Positions 12,205 to 61,524 are shown, numbered from the stretch's first letter. The stretch is DNA of 64,000 nt from Macrocystis pyrifera (GCA_031763025.1 JASSKH010000044.1:2108001-2172000), one strand, 5' to 3'. Notes: generated from the letters alone by a model not told the origin. Numbers and translations are program-made.

Positions 12205-12396
12205 TGCCGTATTGAGAGTTTCTGGCTGAGGGCCGGGCGAGTGTGGGCGTGTACACAACCACTTCTGCCTGTATATACAGCTGTACTGGCGCGCCGCGTG
12301 GATGTGTGGTACGAGTACTACTGCTGCTGGGGGCGTTTGTTATGCTATAATTAGTTTTATGTATATATAATTCTATGTAATGACGCGGATATGAAT

Positions 12397-12811
12397 AGAG
12401 TGTTTGCGACCGAGGTAAAAAAAAAAAAACTTTACTTCCTCTAAAAAAGGTGAATTTCCTTCCCTTGTTGACTTCGGTGTGTTTGCGAGTGAGGTAAACA
12501 AAATCCTGCAGTCGACGCCTCCTAAACTAAGAAGGGAAGGCAGAGGTGAGGCAACGCAGCAAACAACGAAAGAACGAAAAACAAAAAAAACAGCGTGCGA
12601 GTAGCAACGGCAGCCCAGCAACGTTTCGGTGGCAGGGCTGACCGCAGTGCCACCACTGCCATCCCACGACTGCAAGCAGCACCACAGCAGGCGGCAGCTA
12701 GCTAGCGCTAGCCGCAGTTAGGGGTAGCTTGAGCAGCAAAAATAAACAGCGTCAACACCATCACCAGCAAGCACCAGCACCAGCACCAACCAGCTTCCAT
12801 TTTTGGATTGC

Positions 12812-12848
<37 letters not shown>

Positions 12849-13362
12849 AGCCGCAGTGTGATGAAATCGAAATGGTACACGGGCTGTCATTCTGTCGTGC
12901 TCTGTACGAGCACGAGTACGAGTAAGAGTGTGAGTACGAGCCCTGTTTCGGGACGACGCATCCTCCACGTCGTCACCAAGCGGGCGAAAGCGTGTACCGT
13001 AGCAGCGGCGGCCCCCGCTGGCACAACCCAACGCCGCTTGTGCGCGCTTTACTCATGCTATACCTCTCGAGCCTCTGTGCTCCCAGCGGTCGTCGTGATG
13101 CGTACGGCAAGCAGCGTGGTGGCATGGAAGATGCTCGGTGTTTTGATCCTTTGAGAATAGAGATGCGTTCAGCGTCGGGATAATGCTCGGTGCGTGTGGG
13201 CCAATGAAACAGAGAGCAAAAAGTTACCGCAACTTTTGATGAAATCCTGACTTTGCTGAAGTACTTGTTTGCCTTTTTGTTCAGAAATTCACCTCAAAAA
13301 GTTACCTCGGGAGAATATTTGGAGAACTAAAAGTTAAAAAAACAAAACATCGCAAACACTCT
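12397..13362. mobile_element. 966-bp TIR element with 3-bp target duplication
   Basis: The outer inverted repeat is AGAGTGTTTGCGA at 12397 and its complement ending at 13362. A second inverted block follows inside: CCGAGGTAA with AGGTGAATTTC at 12411-12457, matched by GAAATTCACCT with TTACCTCGG at 13286-13312. Both sides are flanked by AAT, a 3-bp duplication as made by PIF/Harbinger-type transposases. The interior holds a (CTG)n run at 12818-12848 and short frames but no recognisable transposase, so it is non-autonomous. Confidence 0.75.
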
Positions 13363-15105
13363 AATCTCAGAATCCAAACTCTAGTCTTGGTCAAACTGGA
13401 GCCCAGAATGCTCGACGTCGCCGTATCAAACTGAGGCAGAGTTTTTTTGGTGACGAGACTCCTACGTTTTGGTTGCATAATAAGATTCTGCGTTTTTGCC
13501 TTTCGTGAAAAGGGCCCAGTTTCGGACCGACACAAATCTTGTGTAACGAACCGCCTGATACCTAATTTGCTTATTTTTGAGATAATCAGCGTAAAAGAAC
13601 GACTTTAATAGTTAGCTGTTGTTGTTGAAAACATTTTTGTTAGCTTTAACTAACATTCTAGTGCCTAAAAATATGTTGAAACGTCAAGAACAAAATAGAG
13701 CACCTTAAAAAACAAAACGCATTTAAAAAAAAGTAAAGATAAATGCCTATTAACGATAAATACAAAATACAATAAAAAATCAATGTATCGAAACATACTT
13801 CAACTGCCTGGTAGAACTTTGGATATACCTGGTGTCGTATATCGTATATGGCAAAAGGCTCCCCTTCGGGATGTGGGTGACTTGAAATTCTGGGGGTGTC
13901 GCAAGTTGAAAAGGGATCCGCAGGTAACACACACTCATATTTTGTTTTTGGAGCAAACATGTGGCGTACGCTACTGTGTTACCCAATGGAAATAGTACAT
14001 AGTACCGTAAGGAGGAGTGCCTTTCCTATGGAACAAACAAATCACGATATCATATGTGACGTAAATATTTCTCACGAATCATGATTTTTAATGTCGATAT
14101 TCACGACAAAAACCTCGCCAAGCATGACACCATTTTTTTTATTTCCCCCCCCCAAAAAACAAAATCACGATCCCTGACAGTGTGTCGTGGCTCTCTGTAA
14201 ATGCATCTGATGAAGGCACTACAGTACACAACCGAACGTATCCGAAAACCGGTAAAGGGGGGGCACATGGCAGACTCTGCTTCGTACGCCGATTGTGGAC
14301 AGCAAGCGGGTGCCCAAAGCATCGGCTGGACGCGGGCGAACGAGCACGTTGCGGCCTCGAAACCTCGACGAGGAGGAGACACAGCGACACGGCGCAAACC
14401 AATATCGAGAATATTCTGAGAATCTTACCGGCGAGGCCGGGCGTACGACCAGTGAGATTGATATCTCGCAGGCCCGGCCGGGCCGAAGGCGCGTGAGATT
14501 GGACTTTCTCACAGGCTGAGTCGGGCTTCGGCCCATGATTTGAAAGATTATCACGGGCCCGGCCCGGCCCGGCCCATCCCCACACTAACGCACCACCCGC
14601 GAAGGCCTTATGTAGGGTTTGGTATATAGTTCGATGCTTTACAGTTTGAAAATTTCACGAACCGTGTTGGAACGTGACATAAAATGTGACGTGTCAGCTA
14701 GTTTCGTCAGAACTAAAAAGTCACGAATCGTGATATCTTATCGTGATCAAGAGTCACGAATCGTGATTGGTTTTGTTCGCCAGGGATGACCCAGAGCAGA
14801 AACTCACAGAGTACTACACTACAGCAGAGCACACAAGAGTACTCAAAGAGGACACAGAGTACATGGAATACTGCAGTACATACTCTTATACAGCACAAAT
14901 GCTACAATTACTGCTTTCCTATTATTTCCAGCACTACTGCCACATGTTTTACCACCACTTGTACTACTACCATTTCTGCTGCCACCACCACCATCACCAC
15001 CACCACCACTACCACGGCCGCCCCTTGACCAGGCCAGACAAACACCCCTACACGACGGTTGCCTCGCCGACCCCGACCCCTCTCCCGCTCCCGTTTCGAC
15101 GACAG
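13363..15105. other. AT-rich and palindrome-bearing stretch upstream of first candidate exon
   Basis: From 13540 to 14100 the DNA is AT-rich and gene-free. The palindromic word TCACGAATCGTGA occurs twice (about 14728 and 14753), with degenerate copies near 14041 and 14073. From 14440 to 14580 there is a degenerate GGCCCGG array. A CCA-rich run at 14970-15020 precedes the acceptor of the exon at 15106. A promoter for the ligase gene could lie here, but nothing in the sequence identifies it. Confidence 0.4.
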
Positions 15106-15342
15106 GACGCTCTCAACCAAGCCCAAGATCTCTCCACCGATGATATCCCCAGCCTAAACTCCTCATTCGCGGCCATTGAGTCCCATGTGGCGTCGCTTGA
15201 GTCGGCTATGGACCCCCGCCTTCGGAGGCAAAGCGGGAACGGCGAGCTTGGCGAGTCGTACGGTCATCAGGCCTATGAGTCCCTCGGCCCCATGCTACAG
15301 CAGGTTCAGACGGCATCCTCGGCCCTGGCGGACAGGGTTCAG
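15106..15342 (+). CDS. Candidate 5' exon, helical/coiled-coil segment
   Basis: Seventy-nine codons run between a CAG acceptor ending at 15105 and the donor CAG|GTACGC at 15342/15343, phase 0 on both sides. The peptide is rich in amphipathic heptad-like text: SSFAAIESHVASLESAMDP, then HQAYESLGPMLQQVQTASSA. Codon use is GC-ended like the confirmed HECT exons. I do not recognise a family. It is either the N-terminal coiled coil of the RCC1-HECT ligase or a neighbouring gene. No start codon is assigned, because an upstream exon is implied. Confidence 0.6.
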
Positions 15343-16094
15343 GTACGCGCGGCCCGTGGCTGTTGCTTCTGCTGCTGCTGCTGCTATGGTGCTGCTGGGG
15401 TGCTAGTGCCCTCGTGTTGTGAACGTTGAAACCGTACGACATGCTTGTACTGCTGATTTGTGATGAAAGTGCTGCGAGTGTTGCTTGTGCTCCTGGTGCT
15501 GTTGCTGTGCGTCCTTGTGCTGCTAGTAGTGCGTGCTTGGTGCTACTGAGTGCTGCGAGCGTTACTAATGCTGCTTCTCGTGGTAGCGCCGCTGTTTGTA
15601 GTGCAGCGCGTGCCATTGCTGGTGCTGGCACTGCTTCCAGTGATAACGTGCGTGCAGTTATGTCGCTGGTGCTATAGTGCTGATAGCGATGCTGATGCTG
15701 CTATTTTTGTTGTTGTGCCATTCGCGCTGCTATTAATGTTGGTAGTGATGTTTTCTGGCCGCTTCGTTTGTATATGATTGAATCGAGGAGCTGAGCTCTC
15801 AGAGGTATAGATACCTGGTGCGTTGTACGTTGCGAATAGCAACATGAAAACAAACTACGCGCAGAAATTGCGCGAGCTGCCAGATACAGACGGTAAAACA
15901 GCAGGACAGGATCTCTATTGTTCAAGCCAAACGTCGTGGCGCTTGGCCGCCACACCTCCCGCGATGCGGCATTGCACGAACTCCTGCACTACCAACCGCC
16001 GCGTCTTCCCCCCCTTCCTTTTCCTGTCCTGTCGTGTCCTGTCATGTCCTACTGTGCAACGTGCGGTGTCGGTGCATAACTATCGTCAACTCAG

Positions 16095-16212
16095 GCCCTC
16101 AAGGGTCGGACCGGGCTGCCGTGTGAAATGTTGGAGCGCAGCTCCAGGCTAGTGTCTCGCGTGGAGCGGGCTTTCCTCGCGCATAGGGCGAGGTGCCCTC
16201 CGCAAGAGCTGG
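16095..16212 (+). CDS. Candidate 5' exon, continuation of helical segment
   Basis: The exon follows the acceptor CTCAG at 16094 and continues the phase-0 reading of the previous exon: ALKGRTGLPCEMLERSSRLV, then SRVERAFLAHRARCPPQEL. The donor is probably G|GTGCGT at 16213, giving phase 1. The text is again helical with charged heptads. Both splice sites fit the previous exon, which raises confidence that the pair is real, although the protein family remains unknown. Confidence 0.5.
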
Positions 16213-16566
16213 GTGCGTTTCATTTCGTGTGGCAGTCAGCAAACAGAGGAGATGGGGGGGTTGGCAAGAAGCGACGCAAGCGATCAGCTTTACCGCAGAC
16301 CGTAGAGTGTATTGAGGGGGAGGGGGGGGGGGGGGGGGAATTATGATTTTTTGTGCCGTGGGTTGGGCCGCGGCGAAGGCACAAGACGTACGATGCCAAG
16401 CGCTAGTGGTGAAGGTTAGTTCTCAAAATCCACTCGGCCCTTCTCCCCACCCCCCACCCCCGTCTCCGTCAATAAACGCTACGGTCTGCGATAAAATTGA
16501 ACGCTTCCGTCGCCTCTTCCCCCCCCCCCCCCACCCCACTCACCCCTGCGCCTATATGTATATATA

Positions 16567-17064
16567 GGTTGGAATGGCGTCGGTTGGCGACGATGCTGTG
16601 AAACACGCCTCTCACTGCGTGAGCTAGACAACCAGGGTACCGTGTTTAGTTTTATTTTTTATTTTGGTGGTCACCACAGCTGGCGGTCGAGTTGGATAAT
16701 TTTTATGCGGGGAGAACCTTATCTCCGCACAAGGAGGATGATCGTGTCATGTAGTGTGTGTATGGCAAGGCACCCACGAGGCGGCAACATTGTAAACCCA
16801 TTGCTGTCTCTGGAAGTGGCCACACCAGAAAATAAATCAAGTCATTGACGCTGTCATCCATATGCAAGAAAATCCGCCTCAAAAGCGGTTCATAGTAGGA
16901 TGCAGCTCACCCTTCATGCAACTCGCTCAACTCCTTACGGCGCTTCGCGCTTGGTGCAAGCAATGTCTGCCTGGTCGGTGAAACCCCGACGTGCTCCGTC
17001 CCGGCATTGTAGAGATGCGAGGGTCTATAGTCATGCGACTACGGCCATGAATGATAATGAGTAC
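16567..17064 (+). mobile_element. Family A poly-C retroposon, near full length
   Basis: About 500 bp run from a GGCGTCGGTTGGCGACGA-like start, through ACACGCCTCTCACTGCGTGA, TGCTGTCTCTGGAAGTGGCC, ATGCAGCTCACCCTTCATGC, ACGTGCTCCGTCCCGGCATT and ATGCGAGGGTCTATAGTCAT, to the 3' end GAGTAC, then C-rich DNA. The only other copy this long is at 46109-46600. Both have C-rich DNA and TATATA text just upstream. It has no open frame of its own. Confidence 0.8.
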
Positions 17065-17303
17065 ACCCCTACCACTCACCACCTCCCCCTGTCCAACGGT
17101 TGGTGCGTGCCTATCACGGCTACCTTTTCGCCGACAAACGCTGTGGTGACGTTGGGCATCCCCTTTCCGCCCCGCATATTTTACGCGAGTGCCCTATCCA
17201 TATTCCTGCTCCACATATATGCTTGCAGGACGCGATGGTAGGTGGTGTGCGTGGCGGGGGGTGGGGGGGGGGGGGGGGGTACCCATGTCAGGCGGGGGGT
17301 TAG

Positions 17304-17932
17304 CTGGCCTGCGCTCGAATGTCTTGCCTCAATGCCAATTTCCGCCATTGCAAACCCGTTTCCCACCCCGCTCCGATGTTCGCGTTCTGCCGGGGGAATG
17401 GCTGGCAGAGCGCCGCCTGTCTCGTCAGGCATCCTACCAATCGGCCAACCCAGCCGCTGCCGTTAATGTTGCCGCCACCGCCAGCACAACCAACTTTGAC
17501 GCCACCACCACCGCCACAGCCACCACTGCAACCAGCCCGGACACCACCGCCACTGCGACCACCGCCGCCACCACCACCACTACCACTGGGGCGGCTGCTA
17601 CCGCCGCCGCTGTCGGCACCGCTACTTCTACTACTACCACTACTACTACCGGCGGGCAGTCGGGGGGTTTCACTCCGATCGCCGACCGATTCGAGGAGGT
17701 CGCGGGGACAGCGACGCCGTTCGCTCGGACGCTGACGCTAGAGGAGCTCGTGATAAGGTCAGCCGAAGATGAACACCAGCAAGCTCATGAGGAGGAGAAG
17801 GAGGAGGTGGAGAGGGAGGAGCTTCGAGGAGGCGCGAGGGTGTCCGAAAACGTCAGCAGCGGCGGTGGTTTGGGGTCGAGCGCACAGGGCGCGGGAATGG
17901 AGGCGGGTGGCGAGGCGAAGATCACGCACGAA
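17304..17932 (+). CDS. Candidate 5' exon, Ala/Thr-rich then acidic
   Basis: A long open frame on the plus strand has a probable acceptor TTAG at 17303 (or GCAG at 17408; both give a phase compatible with the exon at 16095) and a donor GAA|GTGAGA at 17933. The product would have an (A/T)n tract from ACC/GCC triplets (about 17455-17650), then EELVIRSAEDEHQQAHEEEK and a Gly-rich end. Low complexity makes coding status uncertain. Its phase-0 end does not fit the phase needed by the next exon at 21593, so an exon may be missing. Confidence 0.4.
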
Positions 17933-17949
17933 GTGAGAGGATGTTCAAT

Positions 17950-18640
17950 GTTTCCTGCTTCCAATCATGGTAGGACACGGTGTACAAGACATGGCGGTGT
18001 GCAGAACACACGCCGTGGTCGTTCTCCCAGACGTGCACGCGCACTGGTTCCCGCGGGTCAGCCGCGCAACCGTGCACTCGCTCGTACTGTCAAAGGCAGG
18101 CAGCTTTGGGTACCCCATCACCAGGACGGAGTGCGTGATTACGTGTACGTGCGCCACGGAATGCGCGCGGTCGACAAGGGTTGACCGCGCGGAGTGCTTG
18201 CGTTACAGGTGGAGCAGATGGCGGGGGGCGAGGATCCACTTTGAACTCCTGCTCGGAAAGACATTGCAAAAATCCCCCCTAACGGCCATGGTAAGGAAGA
18301 ACATGGACTGCCGCGAAACTTGCACGATCGCGACCGTGGTCGAGTACCGACAGGCGGCTGAACACATGCAAGGGGCAATCGCCGAGGGGTGAGAATTCTT
18401 GTTCCCGAGTGTTCTAGAAGGCGGGGAGAAGGAGGCATAGGCTCTGACGCCGGTGCGAATTGCCACGAACCTCCCGACCCACCTGCGGGCGGCTGGCATG
18501 GACGATAAGCGGTACACGCTGCACTCCTTCCGAGAGGGAGGGGCTGCAAATCATGACATGGATGGTACGAACTTGGACGTTCGTATGGAGTACGCGGGGT
18601 GGAAATCCGCAGTCGTTGCACGCAGATACGTAGGGGTAAT
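17950..18640 (+). pseudogene. Tyrosine recombinase relic (DIRS/Crypton/Ngaro type)
   Basis: The best part (18440-18640) reads THLRAAGMDDKRYTLHSFRE, then GGAANHD, EYAGWKSAVVARRYVG. These are the HxxR box (His codon 18522, Arg codon 18531) and the terminal W-xxx-RRY block with the nucleophile tyrosine at 18627-18629, which define the catalytic end of a tyrosine recombinase. Upstream frames (17990-18390) are broken by stops and frameshifts. No reverse transcriptase is attached here, so DIRS, Ngaro and Crypton origins cannot be separated. It is a transposon fragment inside an intron. Confidence 0.75.
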
Positions 18641-18957
18641 AGCGTACGTGGTAGCGGCGGGAGTGAAGCGTTCTCGCGAAAACGGCGCCCGTCGAGGCTG
18701 GCGCCCTACCGCTATCCGAACAGTTTGCACGTTCACGCACAGCGTTCCCACTGGCAAACTGACGCCGAACCCACTCGAGGCCAAGGTAAATAGTATGGGC
18801 AACCACAAACCCGGAGCAACTACGAGGTACTCGTAGTAGCCCTGGGTGGGAGTCTCCGACTGATCGCAGCAGAGAAGCCTCACTAATCCCAGACTATTTG
18901 CAAGCTGAAGCGCCGACGAAATGTTATGGCAGTAGAGGAGGCGGTGGGTGGGACGGG

Positions 18958-19215
18958 CGCAGTACTCTGCGGTACTCTAGGGTAGTGTACGGTATGTTAC
19001 GGTACAGTACGGTATAGTACTATACGGTGCATTACGGTACCTGGTACGAAATAGCACGGTGCAGCACAGACAGAAATGTACGGTATGGTACGGTACAGGA
19101 CGGTAGAGTACTGTACGGTACAATACGGTACCTGGTACGAAATGGCATGGTTCAACACGGACCTGTACGATACGGTACGGTACATTACGGTACGGTACGA
19201 TGCCGCATAGTACAG
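18958..19215. repeat. GGTAC-based simple repeat
   Basis: The stretch is a degenerate array of GTACGGTACG and TACGGTATAGTAC units with two TACCTGGTACGAAAT modules about 90 bp apart (19039 and 19130), so the higher-order unit is about 90 bp. The short frames inside it are not genes. Confidence 0.85.
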
Positions 19216-19567
19216 CGCTTAGGGTACGGAATGAGTCGTGCGCCGCTTCGGGTGCCTTCGCCGTTCTTTATCACGTACAAAGGACACGCCATTCCGTCTC
19301 GTGGATGCCTGGGGGAATCGATCACCCCACACCGTTTTCGTTTTTTGCTGGACCGAATCCGGGCTAAATGGTTATAGGCTTATCACCAGCGCGTTAACCA
19401 CTTTGGGACCCAGGTATAGCGACGAAAACAATGAGAAGTGTGATATATATGCATGTATTTATTTTTGCATCCCATTTATTTTCTTCGCCCTCCTTTTGTC
19501 TCTTCATCCTAGTAGTAGCTCAGATCCGAGGCTATTACCCCCCCTCCCCTCCCCACTGCGGCAGTTA

Positions 19568-19866
19568 CATAGTACTCCCATTTGCTGTCTCTGGAAGTGG
19601 CCACACCGGAAATTAAACTAACTCATTGAAGCTGTCATCCATATGCAAGTCCGCCTCACAAGCGGTTCTTAGTAGGATGCAGCTCACCCTTCATGCGACT
19701 CGCCGGACACCTCACGGCGCTTCGCGCTTGGTGCGAGCAATGTCTGCCTGGTCGGTGAAAACCCGACAGGCTCCGTCCCGGCATTGTAGGGATGCGAGGG
19801 TCTATGGTCATACGACTACGGCCATGCATGAGATCGAGTACATCTCTCCTATCGAGTACACCCCCC
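19568..19866 (+). mobile_element. Family A poly-C retroposon, 5'-truncated sense copy
   Basis: The copy starts within the TTGCTGTCTCTGGAAGTGGC block and runs through ATGCAGCTCACCCTTCATGC and GCATTGTAGGGATGCGAGGG to a doubled end (ATCGAGTAC twice), then CCCCCCCTCCCC. It lacks the first 240 bp present in the 16567 copy. Confidence 0.85.
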
Positions 19867-19885
19867 CTCCCCACTGCGCTTCGTG

Positions 19886-19952
19886 CCTTGCATTTTTTTG
19901 TTCGCGGTAAGACTGCAGCCCTTTTCTTCCCTCGTCGACTCGCGTCGAATTG
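19886..19952 (-). repeat. SINE family D fragment
   Basis: The reverse complement contains GACGCGAGTCGACGAGGGAA and GCGAACAAAAAAATGCAAGG, matching the family D body at 24998-25080 and 36985-37065. The tRNA-like head is absent. Confidence 0.65.
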
Positions 19953-20393
19953 TGATATTACAAGCCATCTCGTGAAAAAAATCGCGCCCCGGCGGTACGA
20001 CGAGCACTCGTAGCGTTTGTCGTACACAACTCTGCGTACCGGGTACCGCTCTGGCCCGAAATATAGTAACCGTTTACGCATTGATACTCAAAGTAAGCGG
20101 TCCTTATTTCCGCGCCCAGAGCGGTTATATATTTTTTTGTGGGCACCATGTTGACGGGTTCAAGGAGGGCTGGCCAGACCGCGCGTTGCTTCGTGCCGCC
20201 GATGCCGATGCATGTATTTCGTCATATGCTGTTTTCGTCGTTTTGTTTTTTTGTTCTTTTTGACGTCCCAAAAAAGGGCTTTCGCTTCTGTGTGCATGAA
20301 AGGACCTGCGAATCATAGCAGCGTTTCATTTTGTTTCTTCGTGGCCGGTAGGAGTGCTTCCAGACAAAGAGCGTTCGGACGGTGATCGCCATC

Positions 20394-20590
20394 GTATAGG
20401 AGTACTCGATGTAATGCATGGCCGCAGTCGTATGACCATAGACCCTCGCATCCGTACAATACCGGGACGGAGCACGTCGGGTTTTCACCGACCAGGGAGA
20501 GAGCTATTAGTAGTGCTTGTACCAAGCGCGAAGCGCCGTGGCGTGTTCGGCGAATCGCATGAAGGGTGCAGGTTATGTGGATGTAGGTCA
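20394..20590 (-). mobile_element. Family A retroposon, antisense copy
   Basis: The copy reads on the plus strand as GTACTCGATG, then GCATGGCCGCAGTCGTATGA, ACCGGGACGGAGCACGTC and ends in CGCATGAAGGGTGCAGG. It is 5'-truncated, and its homopolymer tail is poorly preserved. Confidence 0.8.
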
Positions 20591-21241
20591 GTTTTACGCC
20601 TTTTTTCCGTGCATGAACGAACTTACAGTACGTCTTGCTTTGTTTTGTGGCCGTTAGGATCGCTTGCAGGCGGGCGTTGGGACGGTAGTCGTGGCTGTAT
20701 GTCCACGGCGGGGGTGGGGTCGGATAGGATCGTAGGGCGAGTGTACACTTTCTCGCGCCTCTCCAGCAACCAGGGTCGAGCAACAGTGGGCGTTCGCTGG
20801 TCCTCCGAAGACCGCGTTGACCCCTTGCGCTGCTGTAAAGAGCATCTCGCTCACATTACCGTAAAGAGCGTTGAGTGCGCACAGCGGTGGTGCGATCGTT
20901 TCTGAGCGCTCGTTCTACTCTCAACAACGGGAATGAGGGTGCTCAACAAGGTCCAACAAGGCCAAACGTTGCGTTTTCGGATAGGCTCTCTCTCTCGACC
21001 AGATCGTTCCGTTCCGAAAACGCATTATTCGATAATGTGCTTGGTACTGTATTGGCAGACTTGTTTCCGTTCAGGAAAAATTACGAGCGCCGCGAAACGA
21101 TCACACCGCTGCGCGAACTTACGCTCTTTTCGAGTGCATGCAGTGTGTCGCCCACTTTGTTCCGGGGTGAATAAATGCGTATGTTTTTGTCACCTTGCAC
21201 ACACAGCAGCGTAGGTAATGACAGCAGCTGCACCCTCGGTT

Positions 21242-21242
21242 T

Positions 21243-21288
<46 letters not shown>

Positions 21289-21355
21289 CTGCGGCCGGGG
21301 CGAGCGGCAGCGGCAGCAGTGGTGGCTGCGGCAGCAGCAGCAGCAACAGCAGCAA
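21242..21355. repeat. (CAG)n trinucleotide repeat
   Basis: AGC/CAG triplets run from 21242 to 21290, and a degenerate continuation reaches 21355. They lie upstream of the first RCC1 exon. Open frames across the run are a triplet effect. Confidence 0.85.
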
Positions 21356-21592
21356 TAGCAGTAGAGTCGGCGCTGCTGCTGATTGTTGTAACGCTACGAG
21401 CCGATGTCGCAATGCTACGAGCGAATTGCAGAAACGCTGTAGTCTACAAAAGTACCATTTGAACGAACTGCAGAAATATTGAAATGATGTACTCTATTTT
21501 TTCTTGCACGAGCCCTTCAACCCTCGTCCACGTATCCATTCCAAGTCCAATCAACCCCGCCCCTACACCCCACCCCCCCCAATCCATCCCAG

Positions 21593-59559
<37,967 letters not shown>

Positions 59560-61214
59560 TCGTACAGGAATGCGTGCCGGGTAGACTCTGGTAGCAACGT
59601 GGGACTCCAGCAGTAACATCTTCGTCGTTGTATGGTCCCCGTGTATGTACGTAGCACGGCTGTGTAGAGTATACCAGGTATGTACGTATTCCAGCGAGAG
59701 TACACGAAACGAAAGAGAAAACATGCAACACTCCTCACAAGGTCAGAACGAGGATCGGACCAGAATGGTGATCTGTCTGCGCGAGCTGAGAAAAAAAAAT
59801 GTTTGTTTTCATAATTGTGTTGCGACTTGATTTTAGTATACTTTCCCTGTCTGGGACTCGAGATGAAAAAAGTGGTGTCGATTTTGTTTTTTCGAATACA
59901 CCCCTGATTCCAGGTATTGCCTTTTTTTTTCTCCCATGTTGGGCCAGGCTGAAATGGTTTTGTGAGGCAGGGAGTTTATTACACTAGTTTCAGTATTAGC
60001 GATACGTTGGGTGCAAAAGCAACGAGCCACAATTTCTCAAGAACTTGCCAATTTGTTCATGTAGTGCTGTCGCGGGCCGCAGTGACGTGTACAGCCCTAG
60101 GGTTTCCACGTGTATCGCTCGGCTGTGTATCTAGGTTTGTTTTGTGTTGTGTTTCGCTTCCAGCGGCATGCTTGGAGCCTGGTTTGCGACCACGGGCTCG
60201 CAGATCTCAGGAAAAAGAGCTTGTGCGAAGAGATCGATCCTTGTTTTTATCCTCGCCATCCTCATCGCGGTAGAAGAGTCCGTACGTGTGGTTGATCTTG
60301 CTCTTCACCCTGCTTCGTTCGTTACATCAGACGCCTACTGCGATAGGGGAATCGTTTTTTTTTTGCTCAAAAAACAGATCTGACTGCCGTGGTGCTCCCT
60401 GGCTGAGGAACGCCACCCAATTTTGTTAGAGCACCCATCGTTGTGTTTTATGTGTTATTCGTAACATACCGGGGCTAGTACCGGGTGTCGCACTTTCATG
60501 TCTTCTCCAAGCTAATTTCTGGGTGACCCACGAATGACTGACTGATAGTATAGAGTTCCTCAAATCAGGAGCCCCAGAAGGCAAAAGTAGGTGCACTCCA
60601 ATCGTAGCACGTGTTTGAACGAGTACCTGGTAGTCTCTTTTTGGTCTACTTGCGAGGCGACAGATATGTAGCTGCTGCGGTAATTGTTTTTTTTTGTTTT
60701 ACGCATTGCAACGGGTGCTGGAACGTGCGAGAGGGAGCATGGGGAAGCTAAAGGAAAATATGTGCCATATATACCTATCCCCTGTGTTTTTTTGGGAGAA
60801 GTTATGTGTACAGCGACCCCCCCCGCCCGGATCCCAGGGGTAGGGTTGACGTTCGGTCCCGGGGGGATCGCGATAGTCGGATTCAGCTGCGGTGAACGGG
60901 GGGTTGGTGCATCCCAGGAGGACCACATTGTTAGATGCGTACTGTAGTCTATGTGCGTTGTATGTGATTATATGTGATTGGGTTTGACCGGGAGGGAATT
61001 ATGGAGTGGCCCCGTCTTGAGCCGGAAAGGTTTCCAGCCGAGAGACGGTATCGAACCTGAAAAACGGCAACCAGAACCGGACGGCCCTTTGCTATAGTAC
61101 TTGCTACCGGAGAGCGTGTGGAGCTTAACCCATACGGAACCCGCTAAGTAATCGCTCAAAAAATATCAAACTAAATCAACCCGTTGGGGACTGTTCAGAC
61201 AGCGACGGAAACGA
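59560..61214. other. 3' flank of the ligase gene; no supported gene
   Basis: The 3' UTR must begin here. One frame (about 60165-60345) contains a hydrophobic stretch (RSILVFILAILIAVEESVRV) after a CTTCCAG acceptor-like site, but has no partner exon or family. TACCAGGTA and TACCTGGTA words occur at 59673 and about 60625. Nothing else is recognised. Confidence 0.4.
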
Positions 61215-61435
61215 AACGATATAGTTGGTGTTGTCGGCCTACCGCGAGTGGTGAGCGCCCAGCAGTATGGGTTGATCATGCCTCGCCCGGGCCCTACATC
61301 TCCTTGCATTCAGCCACTGTGAATCGGACACCATGTTGCAGAATTTCATCCCCCAATCACGCGGTGGTCGTTGCTGTACTCGTCTTTTTATTACCGTCAG
61401 GCTTCTCCTCTGAAGTCCTAAGAGGGTTGGTTGAC
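61215..61435 (+). repeat. Family F repeat, copy 2
   Basis: GGTGAGCGCCCAGCAGTATG, TCCTTGCATTCAGCCACTGT, CCCCCAATCACGCGGTGGTC and CTTCTCCTCTGAAGTCCTAA align with copy 1 at 54925-55140. It lies directly beside the tyrosine-recombinase relic, so family F may be part of that element. Confidence 0.75.
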
Positions 61436-61524
61436 CTGCCACCTGAATTGAGACCGCGGGTGCTCACAGGACAGCGAACGCACGTCCGTGCGCACGACCC
61501 AAGCTTGTTAGTGGTAGACCCAAC

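Larger units (their letters stand above)
17933..21592. other. Intron or gap between candidate 5' exons and first RCC1 exon
   Basis: This 3.7-kb stretch holds the tyrosine-recombinase relic (17950-18640), a GGTAC simple repeat (18958-19215), a sense family A copy (19568-19866), a fragment of SINE family D on the minus strand (19886-19952), an antisense family A copy (20394-20590) and a (CAG)n run (21242-21290). No supported exon was found in it, though the phase mismatch between its flanking exons suggests one was missed. Confidence 0.5.

Noticed and set aside
14767-15105. Extension of the first candidate exon upstream as a 220-codon frame starting with ATG
   Set aside because: The extension is CCA-rich (poly-His) and lies before a good CAG acceptor at 15105. 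The GC-ended, non-repetitive coding text starts only at 15106.
17085-17225. End of a LINE-type reverse transcriptase (text CGDVGHPLSAPHILRECPIH)
   Set aside because: It resembles the Cys/His end of some LINE proteins, but one short motif with no upstream polymerase blocks is not enough to call it.
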